This document shows, piece by piece, positions 17,416 through 26,876 of a stretch of DNA of 64,000 bases. This DNA comes from Stigmatella aurantiaca (GTDB lineage: Bacteria > Myxococcota > Myxococcia > Myxococcales > Myxococcaceae). The translations under genes were made by a program, and so were the position numbers. The notes under the pieces are model-generated. The model saw nothing but the letters and a program-made list of their open reading frames with translations. It did not search any database and was not told the DNA's origin. Numbering within the stretch: the stretch's first letter is position 1; the number at the start of each line of letters is the position of its first letter. The stretch lies in assembly GCF_900109545.1 (NCBI RefSeq), contig NZ_FOAP01000002.1, positions 124,001 to 188,000 of the forward strand, in the 5' to 3' direction.

Positions 17416-17480
17416 GGCAGGCGGGCAGGGGAGGGGTGTCTGGCCGGCTGCTTTCGCGAGCGGGACAGGCACAGGAAGAT

Positions 17481-17506
17481 GGGGGCTACAAACACGTTGT
17501 AGTCCC
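17481..17506 (+). terminator. Hairpin between prkA and the lipoprotein protease gene
   Basis: GGGGCTACAA (17481-17490) pairs with TTGTAGTCCCC (17496-17506) with one bulged base and a five-base loop. It is followed by pyrimidine-rich TCCCTCC. It may end prkA transcription or act as an operator 22 bases before the next gene. Confidence 0.4.
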
Positions 17507-17528
17507 CTCCCTCCTTCCAGGAGTGTTG

Positions 17529-18419
17529 ATGAACCGGCTTCTCCTCGGGGCGCCCGCCCTTTTCACCCTCCTGTCCTGCGCCAGCGCGGGACCCTCGCAG
17601 CCCGCGGCCGCGGCCCAGGTGCGCGCCGCGCCGCCCGCGCCGGAGGTTCAGCGGGTGGTGGCGGTCTCCGAGGGGAGGGCGCCGGAGGCGAGGCCCACGC
17701 GCAAGCAGGTGGTGCGGCAGATCCTTCCGCACAACGTCCGGCTGGTGGTGAGCGAGGGCGGGAAGACCCGGCGGAGCGCCTCGGGCGTGGTGATCGGCAC
17801 CGAGCAGACGGAGCAGGGCGGCGTCAGCTACGTCATCACCAACGCGCACGCGGTGGACATGAGCGGGCTGAAGGCGCCGCACATGGTGGTCCACCTGGAG
17901 AACCGGGCGGAGGTCACCGAGTTCCCGGTGGAGGTGGTGGCCACGGGCAAGGTGCCGGAGATGGATCTGGCGCTCCTGCGCGTGCCGGGGGTGGAGCTGT
18001 CCTCGGCGAAGCTGGCGGAGGACGCGGAGCTGGAGCTGGGCGAGGACGTGGTGGTGGCCGCGTGCCCGTACGGCAAGTCCCTGTCCCTGTCCGGCGGCAT
18101 GCTCTCGCAGGTGGAGTGGGACCCCGAGAGCCGCCTGCCGCGGATGGTGAAGACGGACGCGCCCATCGGCTACGGGGCCTCCGGGGGCGGCATCTTCAGC
18201 CTGGAGACGGGCAAGCTGCTGGCCATCGTCGAGGGCTACCGGACGGCGAAGGTGGGCTTCGCGGTGGCGGACAAGGACTACAGCTTCGATGTGCCGATGC
18301 CGGGCGAGACGTTCGCTGCCCCGGTCTCGAAGGTCCGCGGCTTCCTGGAATCCAAGGGCTTTGGCCGCCTGCTGTCGCGCCCCGCCGAGGGCCTCTCCGG
18401 CCAGACCGCGCAGCGCTGA
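17529..18419 (+). CDS. Trypsin-like serine protease lipoprotein
   Basis: A 296-residue exported protein with a lipobox-like signal (LFTLLSC, Cys17), an Ala/Pro-rich tether and a chymotrypsin-fold protease domain. The catalytic triad is visible: H107 in ITNAHAVD, D146 in PEMDLALLRV and S218 in GYGASGGG. There is no PDZ domain, so it is not a full HtrA. It is probably anchored in the envelope facing the periplasm or surface. GGAG lies upstream of the ATG at 17529. Confidence 0.82.
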   Translation: MNRLLLGAPALFTLLSCASAGPSQPAAAAQVRAAPPAPEVQRVVAVSEGRAPEARPTRKQVVRQILPHNVRLVVSEGGKTRRSASGVVIGTEQTEQGGVSYVITNAHAVDMSGLKAPHMVVHLENRAEVTEFPVEVVATGKVPEMDLALLRVPGVELSSAKLAEDAELELGEDVVVAACPYGKSLSLSGGMLSQVEWDPESRLPRMVKTDAPIGYGASGGGIFSLETGKLLAIVEGYRTAKVGFAVADKDYSFDVPMPGETFAAPVSKVRGFLESKGFGRLLSRPAEGLSGQTAQR

Positions 18420-18496
18420 GCGGCCGTCCGCTGGAGGACGAGGACAGGGCTCCGCCAGGAAGTGGACGGGCGGACGCGCCGGGCTACACCCAGGCC

Positions 18497-18946
<450 letters not shown>

Positions 18947-19129
18947 GACTTACCGTGCGTGTCGGCCCGTGAACACTTCCGGGGCTGGGCAATCTATCGT
19001 TTTGACAGGGGAATTTGCGGGTTCCGGCAAGAATTACCGGCCTGGGGTTGCCGATTGAATCGGCGGACCCTAAATCCTCGGGCCTGTAGGCGGGGCGGCG
19101 AGTGGGTTGCAATTTCTCAGGAGTTACCG

Positions 19130-19807
19130 GTGGTTACCTCCACGGCAGTTACCAGTGTGCCCGAAGTCCAGGAAGGGTCGGATCAGGTGGTTGGAGCCGC
19201 GCGTTACAGCGCGGTGCCCACCCTGATGGACAGCCTCCTGCACGACGTGCGCAATCCGCTCAACGCCCTGTCCATCAACCTGGAGGTTCTCTCCGAGAAG
19301 CTCAAGGGGGAGACGGGCCAGGTGCCCGCGTCCCAGGAGAAGAACATCAAGGCCATGCGCGATCAGATCCAGCGTGTGGACGGCATCCTCCGCCAGTTCT
19401 CCGACTTCATCGTCTTCCGGGGCGGGGCGGCCGGTGAAGTCCCGCTGTCCGAGACGGCCAAGCGCTCCCTGGATGTGTTGGCCCATGAGAGCCGCCGGCG
19501 CCGCATCAAGGTCCAGACGGCCATCGAGCCCGACCTGCGCGTGGTGCTGCCGGATGCCGGGGAGCTGAGCTTCTTTCTGATCCAGACGATGCTGCGCGCG
19601 TTCGGCCGCTCCGAGGCGGGCGGCGAGGTGAGCATCACCATCCGGGCCGAGGAGGGACAGGCGCTCCTGGAGGTGACGGACTCGGCGGGCAACGCGCCCG
19701 AGCAGTCGCTCGACACCGTGGCGGCCCTGGAGCTGCGCTGTGCTCAGTTGGGAATCGGCTTTCAGATCCGGGCGGGTGTCTGCTGCCTGGCATTCAAACG
19801 CGCCTGA
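19130..19807 (+). CDS. Histidine-kinase-like protein with degenerate ATPase domain
   Basis: A 225-residue soluble protein. A HisKA dimerisation motif is intact (SLLHDVRNPLNALS, H38), but the C-terminal part keeps only the outline of an HATPase domain: no N-box asparagine (FLIQTMLRAF) and only a vestige of the G1 box (VTDSAGNAPEQ). It may be a phosphotransfer or scaffold protein rather than an active kinase. The GTG at 19130 is set by CAGGAG six bases upstream. The NtrC-type regulator follows 74 bases later and is the obvious partner. A lone TTGACA at 19002 lacks a -10. Confidence 0.75.
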   Translation: MVTSTAVTSVPEVQEGSDQVVGAARYSAVPTLMDSLLHDVRNPLNALSINLEVLSEKLKGETGQVPASQEKNIKAMRDQIQRVDGILRQFSDFIVFRGGAAGEVPLSETAKRSLDVLAHESRRRRIKVQTAIEPDLRVVLPDAGELSFFLIQTMLRAFGRSEAGGEVSITIRAEEGQALLEVTDSAGNAPEQSLDTVAALELRCAQLGIGFQIRAGVCCLAFKRA

Positions 19808-19881
19808 GCGGATGTGCGGGACGCATTCTGACGTTCTCTTTTTTTCCGTGATGTACAGAGCAGCAGTCGGGAGGTTTTCAC

Positions 19882-21318
<1,437 letters not shown>

Positions 21319-21579
21319 CCCTCCGGGTTGGAATTCCAGCCCGGATTTCGCGACCTTGGAGCCCTTTACCGGAGGGCTTCCAGGGGGGCACCCGACCGGC
21401 AAACCCCGCGTCACTTCTTGACTTTTACCCTCTGGACAGACGATCCTTAGGGTCTCCCAACATACGGAGTTCCCGTAAGGGTCAGCACCTGACCGGGGAC
21501 TTCTCCGCCTTCTTCGCGGCTGTCTACGAATGAACGATCTGGGGACCGGCGAGGGGGCGTTTAGGAAGGCCACGACGCA

Positions 21580-23532
21580 ATGAGTGATGCGCGAGTACTC
21601 CACTTCTTCGGCGGTAAGGGCGGGGTTGGAAAGACCACGCTCGCGGCGTCCTATGCGTTGATGCTCTCGGAGGATGCCCCCAAGGAGAAGGTGCTGCTGG
21701 TCTCCCTGGACGCCACGCGGTCGCTCTCCGATCTGGTGAAGAAGAAGCTGCCCGCCAAGCCCACCAAGCTGGTGGCGGGCAAGGGCGAGGGCGGGCTGTA
21801 CGCGGCGGAGCTGGAGCCCGCGGCGCTGCTCAAGCCGTTCGCCGCCAAGTACGTCCCCGCGCTGGAGAAGGCCGCCGGCAAGGGCACGCACCTGTCCGAC
21901 GAGGATCTCGGCAAGCTCTTCGCCCAGGCGGTGCCGGGGCTGGAGGAGCTCGTGGGGCTGTTCCACCTCCAGGAGCTGCTGGAGGAGCAGGAGTTCGACC
22001 GGATCGTCGTGGATGCCTCGCCCACCAGCCACACGCTGCGCCTGTTCGACCTGCCGCAGGGGCTGCGCAAGTTCCTGGGCATCGTGAAGACCGGGGCGGA
22101 GAAGCCCTCGGGCTCCAAGAGCAAGAAGGAGCCGGTGGCCGAAGGCGGCTTCCTGGAGGAGACGGGGGCCCGCGCGGAGCGGCTGCTCGCGCTGATCAAG
22201 GACCCGGTCCGGACGGCCTTCCACCTCGTGGCGCTGGCCGAGCCGGTGCCCGAGGCGCAGACGCGCATGATGTTCGCGCAGCTCCGGGAGCGGAGCATCC
22301 CGGTGACGGAAATCCTCGTCAACCAGGTGGAGGCCAAGGACGGCTGTCCGGCGTGCCACGGCCGCCGGGGCCTGCAGGCCCCCCACGTGCGCAAGTTCCA
22401 GGCCCTGGACAAGACCGTGCCGGTGCACCTGGTGGCCAAGCGTGAGCTGGCGCCCCGGGGGCTGGACGGGCTCAAGGAGTTCTCCAAGGAGTGGACGGGC
22501 GGCAAGGAGACCAAGCCGCTGGAGTTCTCCGCGGCCGAGGGGCCTCCGGCCCTGGTGCGCGCCCCGTCGATGCCCCCCATCGCCGCGCCCCCGCTGCCGC
22601 CCACGCGCCTCATCTTCTTCGTGGGGCAGGGCGGGGTGGGCAAGAGCTCCTGTGCCGCCGCCGCCGCGGTGACGCTGACCGAGAAGGAGGGGCCCGTGCT
22701 CCTCATCTCCACGGATCCGGCGCACTCGCTGTCGGACGTGCTCCAGAGCCGCCTCACGGACACCGAGACCCAGGTGAAGGGCACCAAGGGGCTCTACGCG
22801 CGCGAGCTGGACGTGGCCGGCTGGTTCAACGCCCTGCGCAAGCGCCTCAAGGAGAAGGCGGAGAAGGCCTTCGAGGGCGCGCCCAAGACGGGCAACGACG
22901 TGCCGCCGGACCTGGCCGCGCTGCGCAACCTGCTGGACTGCGCGCCCCCGGGCATCGACGAGCTGGCGGCGCTCAGCTGCCTCACGGACGCGCTGGTGCA
23001 GGAGCGCTTCAAGCGCATCGTCGTGGACCCGGCGCCCATGGTCACCGCCATGCGCGTGGTGGAGCTGGCCGACACGGCGAAGGGCTGGCTGAGCACGCTG
23101 CACGGCGTGCTGTCCAAGCACCGCGCCAAGGGGCTGGGCGAGCTGGCCGACGACGTGGCCGCGCTGCTCAAGCACGTGAAGCGCTTCGAGGAGGCGCTGG
23201 CCTCGCCCAACGAGTCGCGCTTCGTGGTCGTCACCCGGGGCGAGGATCTGGCGGCCTCGCGCACCGAGCGGTTGGTGGAGTACCTCAAGGAGCGCAAGCT
23301 CCAGGTGGAGCGGGTGCTCGTCAACCGCGTGGGCCCCAAGTCCACCTGTCCCAAGTGCGAGAACCGCCGCAAGCTGGAGCTGAACGCCGCCAAGGCCATC
23401 GAGAAGAAGATCGGCCTGCCCGTCACCATGGCGCCCGCGCTGGGCCGCCACCCGGCGGGCCTGCGCGAGCTGAAGGCGTTCCGCACCGCGTGGTACGCCC
23501 TGTCTGCGCCGGTGAAGATCAAAGCCGCCTGA
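21580..23532 (+). CDS. Tandem-duplicated ArsA/Get3-family ATPase
   Basis: A 650-residue protein made of two ArsA/TRC40 halves joined by an Ala/Pro linker (about 320-342). Each half has a deviant Walker A, GKGGVGKT (12-19) and GQGGVGKS (349-356), and a CxxC: CPAC at 256-259 and CPKC near residue 600, like the zinc-binding CxxC of Get3. Switch motifs are VVDASPTSHTLR and VVDPAPMVTAMR. The His that completes PTGHT in ArsA is kept only in the first half. No arsB, arsC or arsR is near, so arsenite export is doubtful; a chaperone or tail-anchored-protein role is possible. Confidence 0.88.
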   Translation: MSDARVLHFFGGKGGVGKTTLAASYALMLSEDAPKEKVLLVSLDATRSLSDLVKKKLPAKPTKLVAGKGEGGLYAAELEPAALLKPFAAKYVPALEKAAGKGTHLSDEDLGKLFAQAVPGLEELVGLFHLQELLEEQEFDRIVVDASPTSHTLRLFDLPQGLRKFLGIVKTGAEKPSGSKSKKEPVAEGGFLEETGARAERLLALIKDPVRTAFHLVALAEPVPEAQTRMMFAQLRERSIPVTEILVNQVEAKDGCPACHGRRGLQAPHVRKFQALDKTVPVHLVAKRELAPRGLDGLKEFSKEWTGGKETKPLEFSAAEGPPALVRAPSMPPIAAPPLPPTRLIFFVGQGGVGKSSCAAAAAVTLTEKEGPVLLISTDPAHSLSDVLQSRLTDTETQVKGTKGLYARELDVAGWFNALRKRLKEKAEKAFEGAPKTGNDVPPDLAALRNLLDCAPPGIDELAALSCLTDALVQERFKRIVVDPAPMVTAMRVVELADTAKGWLSTLHGVLSKHRAKGLGELADDVAALLKHVKRFEEALASPNESRFVVVTRGEDLAASRTERLVEYLKERKLQVERVLVNRVGPKSTCPKCENRRKLELNAAKAIEKKIGLPVTMAPALGRHPAGLRELKAFRTAWYALSAPVKIKAA

Positions 23533-23540
23533 TGTCCGCC

Positions 23541-23565
23541 TTGCCGCCTGGCAGGCAGGCGGCAA
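23541..23565 (+). terminator. Hairpin after the ArsA-like gene
   Basis: TTGCCGCCTG (23541-23550) and CAGGCGGCAA (23556-23565) form a perfect ten-base stem with a five-base loop, starting nine bases after the stop. No T-run follows, so it may be a processing or attenuating hairpin rather than a full terminator. Confidence 0.5.
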
Positions 23566-23620
23566 CGGGCTGGTGACAGGAGCGCCGGCCGTCTGCACCT
23601 TCTTCAAAGGGAGGTGCCAG

Positions 23621-23851
23621 ATGGCCATCGAGCCCATGGAGAGGCTGCACCAGCAACAGCGAGAGCAGGAGCGGCAACGGCTGCGGGAGCAGGAGCTCAA
23701 GGATCACGACGTGGAGGCGCACCGCGGTCCGCGTCCCCTGGAGGGGTTCGCGGGCGGGCACACCACGTGGACTGGCCAGCAGGATGGGGCGGAGGACTCC
23801 TTCGCCCTCGAAGCGGAGGCCGAGGGTGGTCCCTCCGAGGACGACACCTAG
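23621..23851 (+). CDS. Small hydrophilic protein of unknown function
   Basis: A 76-residue, highly charged protein: a Gln/Arg/Glu-rich helical N-terminus (QQQREQERQRLREQELKDHD) and an acidic C-terminus (LEAEAEGGPSEDD). It has no signal or membrane segment and is probably partly disordered. The very good ribosome-binding site AAGGGAGGTG just before the ATG supports it as a real gene. Its TAG lies in the palindrome CTAG that also holds the stop of the convergent TPR gene. Confidence 0.65.
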   Translation: MAIEPMERLHQQQREQERQRLREQELKDHDVEAHRGPRPLEGFAGGHTTWTGQQDGAEDSFALEAEAEGGPSEDDT

Positions 23852-24543
23852 GCCTCACACTCGGAGGGGGCGTCGGTGAAGGCGCCCAGCTCCTGGAGCT
23901 TCAGGAGCCCCGTGGGGCTGAGGGAGCCGGTGAGGGGCTTGGCATGGCCTGGCAGCGTCACCGTCACCGTGCTCCTCTTCACCCGGTAGCTCCCGGTGAC
24001 GGCCTCCTCCCGGGGCGGGCCCTCGTCCTGGGGGACTCTCCGGTTCAGCACCACCTTTCCCCCCGCCTGGAAGTCCAGGCGCACCAGCGTTCCGTAGACG
24101 CCCACCCCGGGGCCGTACCAGTCCACGGCCTGGAGGAGGGCGGGCACGTCCGCGGCGCGGGTGGGAGAGCGCCCCAGCAGCCGGTGCCACCCCACGGTGT
24201 TCCGGATCGGCTCCAGGTCCGCGTCCTCCTGGGCGCGCTTCAGGCGCCGGGGGTCCAGCTCCACGGCCCGGGTGAGGTGCTGGAGGATGGTTTCCGGAAA
24301 GGCCTGGTACTCGCACACCTTCCGCTGTTTGCGCAGCACCCCGAGCGTGGCGGCCACGTTGTAGTGGGCCAGCGCATACTGGGGGTTGGCCTGGGCGGCG
24401 GCCTGGAAGCGCTCCAGGGCCTCGGGGAACTGGCCTGCCTGGTAGAGGCGGAAGCCCTCGGTGTTGAGCGTCCGGGCCTTGGCGGGCTGGCCCAGGGCCG
24501 TGGAGGCCACCAGAACGAGGAGCAGCAACGGGGTGGGGCGCAT
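23848..24543 (-). CDS. Exported TPR-containing protein of unknown function
   Basis: A 231-residue protein with a signal peptide (MRPTPLLLLVLVASTALG) and one or two TPR units (TLNTEGFRLYQAGQFPEALE, ANPQYALAHYNVAATLG), followed by a domain I do not recognise that contains GVYGTLVRLDFQAGG. Two ATGs are adjacent; the second, at 24543, has the better distance to AGGAG. The stop overlaps that of the convergent small gene by four bases. Confidence 0.72.
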   Translation of the reverse strand: MRPTPLLLLVLVASTALGQPAKARTLNTEGFRLYQAGQFPEALERFQAAAQANPQYALAHYNVAATLGVLRKQRKVCEYQAFPETILQHLTRAVELDPRRLKRAQEDADLEPIRNTVGWHRLLGRSPTRAADVPALLQAVDWYGPGVGVYGTLVRLDFQAGGKVVLNRRVPQDEGPPREEAVTGSYRVKRSTVTVTLPGHAKPLTGSLSPTGLLKLQELGAFTDAPSECEA

Positions 24544-24656
24544 CATCTCTCCTTCGACGGGGGCGGGACTGGCACATTTACTACGCAGCGCGTAACGCCG
24601 GGCGCGTAGCGGCTTGCGCGTTGAAAATCCATGGGGGCAGGTGCTAGGTCGGCGCC

Positions 24657-25625
24657 ATGGCGACCGGTACTGGTTACGCACTCGACTTCGAACGCCCCCT
24701 CATTGAGCTGGAAAAGAAAATCGAAGAGCTGAAGGTGCTCTCCGGGAGTGGCTCCGTGGACTTCTCCTCGGAGATTTCCCGGCTGGAGAAGAAGGCCAAG
24801 AAGCTGCAGACGGAGATCTTCAGCGATCTGTCCCGCTGGCAGGTGGTGCAGCTGTCGCGCCACAGCGCGCGGCCCTACTTCCTCGACTACGTGCAGTTCC
24901 TCTTCACGGACTTCTTCGAGCTGTGCGGGGATCGCCGCTTCGGCGAGGACCCCTCCATCGTGGGCGGCTTCGCGCGTTTGGATGGCAAGCCCGTCATGTT
25001 GATTGGCCATCAGAAGGGGCGCAGCACCAAGGAGAACATGGCGCGCAACTTCGGCATGCCGCGCCCGGAAGGCTACCGCAAGGCGCTGCGGCTCATGGAG
25101 CTGGCCGAGCGGCTGGAGAAGCCCATCCTCACCTTCGTGGACACCCCGGGGGCCTACCCGGGCATGGGCGCCGAGGAGCGCGGCCAGGCGGAGGCCATCG
25201 CCGTCAACCTGGAGGTCATGAGCCGGCTCCGGGTCCCCATCCTCTCCACCGTCATCGGCGAGGGGGGCTCGGGCGGCGCGCTGGCCATCGGCGTGGGCAA
25301 CCGCGTGCTGATGATGCAGAACAGCGTCTACTCGGTCATCACCCCCGAGGGCTGCGCCTCCATTCTCTTCCGGGACGCCTCCCAGGCGAGCAAGGCCGCC
25401 GATGCGCTCAAGCTCACCGCGAAGGACCTTCTGGGCATGAAGATCATCGACGAAGTCATTCCCGAGCCCGCGGGCGGCGCGCACCGCGATCCGGTCAAGG
25501 CCGCCGAGGGGCTGGGCAAGGTGCTGCGCAAGCACCTGTCCGAGCTGGAGAAGCTCTCGCCGGACGAGCTGGTGAAGGACCGGTACGACAAGTTCCGCGC
25601 CCTGGGCGCCTTCACGGGCCGTTGA
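24657..25625 (+). CDS. accA: Acetyl-CoA carboxylase carboxyltransferase subunit alpha
   Basis: A 322-residue AccA that, with AccD, moves the carboxyl group from biotin to acetyl-CoA in fatty-acid synthesis. Typical blocks: the N-terminal coiled helices (LDFERPLIELEKKIEEL), GDRRFGEDPSIVGG, PGAYPGMGAEERGQAEAIA, and the oxyanion-hole region GEGGSGGALAIGVG followed by YSVITPEGCASI. Length matches the family. It is directly followed by cmk, 14 bases on. Confidence 0.96.
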   Translation: MATGTGYALDFERPLIELEKKIEELKVLSGSGSVDFSSEISRLEKKAKKLQTEIFSDLSRWQVVQLSRHSARPYFLDYVQFLFTDFFELCGDRRFGEDPSIVGGFARLDGKPVMLIGHQKGRSTKENMARNFGMPRPEGYRKALRLMELAERLEKPILTFVDTPGAYPGMGAEERGQAEAIAVNLEVMSRLRVPILSTVIGEGGSGGALAIGVGNRVLMMQNSVYSVITPEGCASILFRDASQASKAADALKLTAKDLLGMKIIDEVIPEPAGGAHRDPVKAAEGLGKVLRKHLSELEKLSPDELVKDRYDKFRALGAFTGR

Positions 25626-25639
25626 GAGGGCGTGCGCGC

Positions 25640-26332
25640 GTGAGCTCACGGCCTTTCATCGTCGCCATCGACGGCCCGGCGGGGGCCGGCAAGTCCACGG
25701 TCTCCAAGCTGCTGGCGCGCCGGCTCGGCTTCGCGCTGGTGGACACGGGCGCCATCTACCGCTGCGTGGCGCTGATGGCCCAGCGCGAGGGCATCGCCTT
25801 CGACGACGACGCCCAGCTGGAGGCCCTGCTGGGGCGCATCCACATCCACTTCCAGGTGGTGGGCGAGGAGAACCACGTCCTCCTGGACGGCCAGGACGTG
25901 TCCTCGGAGATCCGCGCGCCCGAGGTCTCCATGAACGCCTCCCAGGTCTCCAGCCGCCCGGTGGTCCGCACGGGGCTGCTGGCGCTGCAGCGCCGGTTGG
26001 CGCTGGAGGCGGAGAAGGGAGCCATCCTGGAGGGCCGGGACATTGGCACCGTGGTGTTCCCGGACGCGGACGCCAAGTTCTTCCTGGAGGCCTCGTCGGA
26101 GATCCGCGCTCGCCGCCGCTACGAGGAGCTGTTCCAGAAGGGCGTCGAGCGCAGCCTCGAAGACGTGCTGGCCGATCAGATCCAGCGGGACCGGGACGAC
26201 TCGACCCGCGCCGTGGCGCCGCTCAAGGCCGCCGAGGATGCCGTGCGGGTGGACTCCAGCGTCCTGCCGCTGTCCGAGGTGGTGCACCAGATGGAGCATG
26301 AGATCCAGCGGCGGCTCACGCAGCGCGGCTGA
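25640..26332 (+). CDS. cmk: Cytidylate kinase
   Basis: A 230-residue nucleoside monophosphate kinase that phosphorylates CMP and dCMP. The P-loop is GPAGAGKST near residue 13; VDTGAIYR binds the nucleotide and EGRDIGTVVFPDAD, RRRYEEL and RDRDDSTRAVAPL are family signatures. The start is a GTG at 25640 with GAGAGGG upstream, which places the P-loop at the normal distance. Probably one transcript with accA. Confidence 0.94.
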   Translation: MSSRPFIVAIDGPAGAGKSTVSKLLARRLGFALVDTGAIYRCVALMAQREGIAFDDDAQLEALLGRIHIHFQVVGEENHVLLDGQDVSSEIRAPEVSMNASQVSSRPVVRTGLLALQRRLALEAEKGAILEGRDIGTVVFPDADAKFFLEASSEIRARRRYEELFQKGVERSLEDVLADQIQRDRDDSTRAVAPLKAAEDAVRVDSSVLPLSEVVHQMEHEIQRRLTQRG

Positions 26333-26338
26333 GCCCTC

Positions 26339-26875
26339 TTACCGCGCGTGGGAGAGCCCGGCGAACCGCGTCCGGGCCCACTCCAGCTGTTCCTCTTCGC
26401 CGCCTGCCTCCAGGAATGCCGCCTCGTGCGAGAGGAAGCGGGTGAGCGCCTCGCGCAGGGCGTCGGTCCGGCCGAGCTTGTCGGCGCATTCGGCCCGGCG
26501 GTAGTGGAGCTCCGCCAGCATCACCGCGTCCGTCTCGCCGGAGAGGCCCCGCTGGAGCCGGGCATCGGCTTCGGCGAACCGGCCCAGGCCAAACAGGCAC
26601 TCGCCAATCGCATAGTGGAGCCGCGAGGGGGGGATGGAGCCCTGGCGCGCCACGCCCAGCTCCTCGGCGGCGCAGAGGTCCGCGAGCGCCTCTGCGGGGG
26701 CCTCCCGCTCGAACAGCCGCAACAGGCCGCGCTGGTACCACGCGCGCTCGAAGTCGGGCTTCCGGGCGAGGGCCTCCGTCAGGAGCGCTTCGGCGCCGCC
26801 GATGTCGCCTGCCTCCTCGGTCTCATCGGCCTGTCGCAGCAGCGCATCGGCGGTCCGGGAGGAGGCAGAGGACAT
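26339..26875 (-). CDS. TPR-repeat protein
   Basis: A 178-residue cytoplasmic protein built from helical TPR-like repeats (AEALLTEALARKPDFERAWY, SRLHYAIGECLFGLGRFAEA, AELHYRRAECADKLGR). No signal peptide or catalytic domain. It starts one base after the stop of the lytic transglycosylase gene, so the two are translationally linked and the protein may assist wall turnover. It converges with cmk, six bases away. Confidence 0.75.
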   Translation of the reverse strand: MSSASSRTADALLRQADETEEAGDIGGAEALLTEALARKPDFERAWYQRGLLRLFEREAPAEALADLCAAEELGVARQGSIPPSRLHYAIGECLFGLGRFAEADARLQRGLSGETDAVMLAELHYRRAECADKLGRTDALREALTRFLSHEAAFLEAGGEEEQLEWARTRFAGLSHAR

Positions 26876-26876
26876 G

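Noticed and set aside
14958-18419. 1153-codon plus-strand frame extending from the prkA region into the protease
   Set aside because: Only the last part (from 17529) encodes the protease; the first 850 codons are out of frame with prkA and shadow-like.
19002-19007. TTGACA upstream of the degenerate histidine kinase gene
   Set aside because: No acceptable -10 at 15-19 bases; I also tested a sigma-54 pattern nearby but the GG-GC spacing is one base short.
21418-21446. TTGACT with a poor GATCCT partner before the ArsA-like gene
   Set aside because: Only three of six -10 positions match, so not listed as a promoter.
21580-23532. Arsenic resistance operon
   Set aside because: No arsB, arsC, arsD or arsR nearby; the ATPase alone does not show arsenic function.
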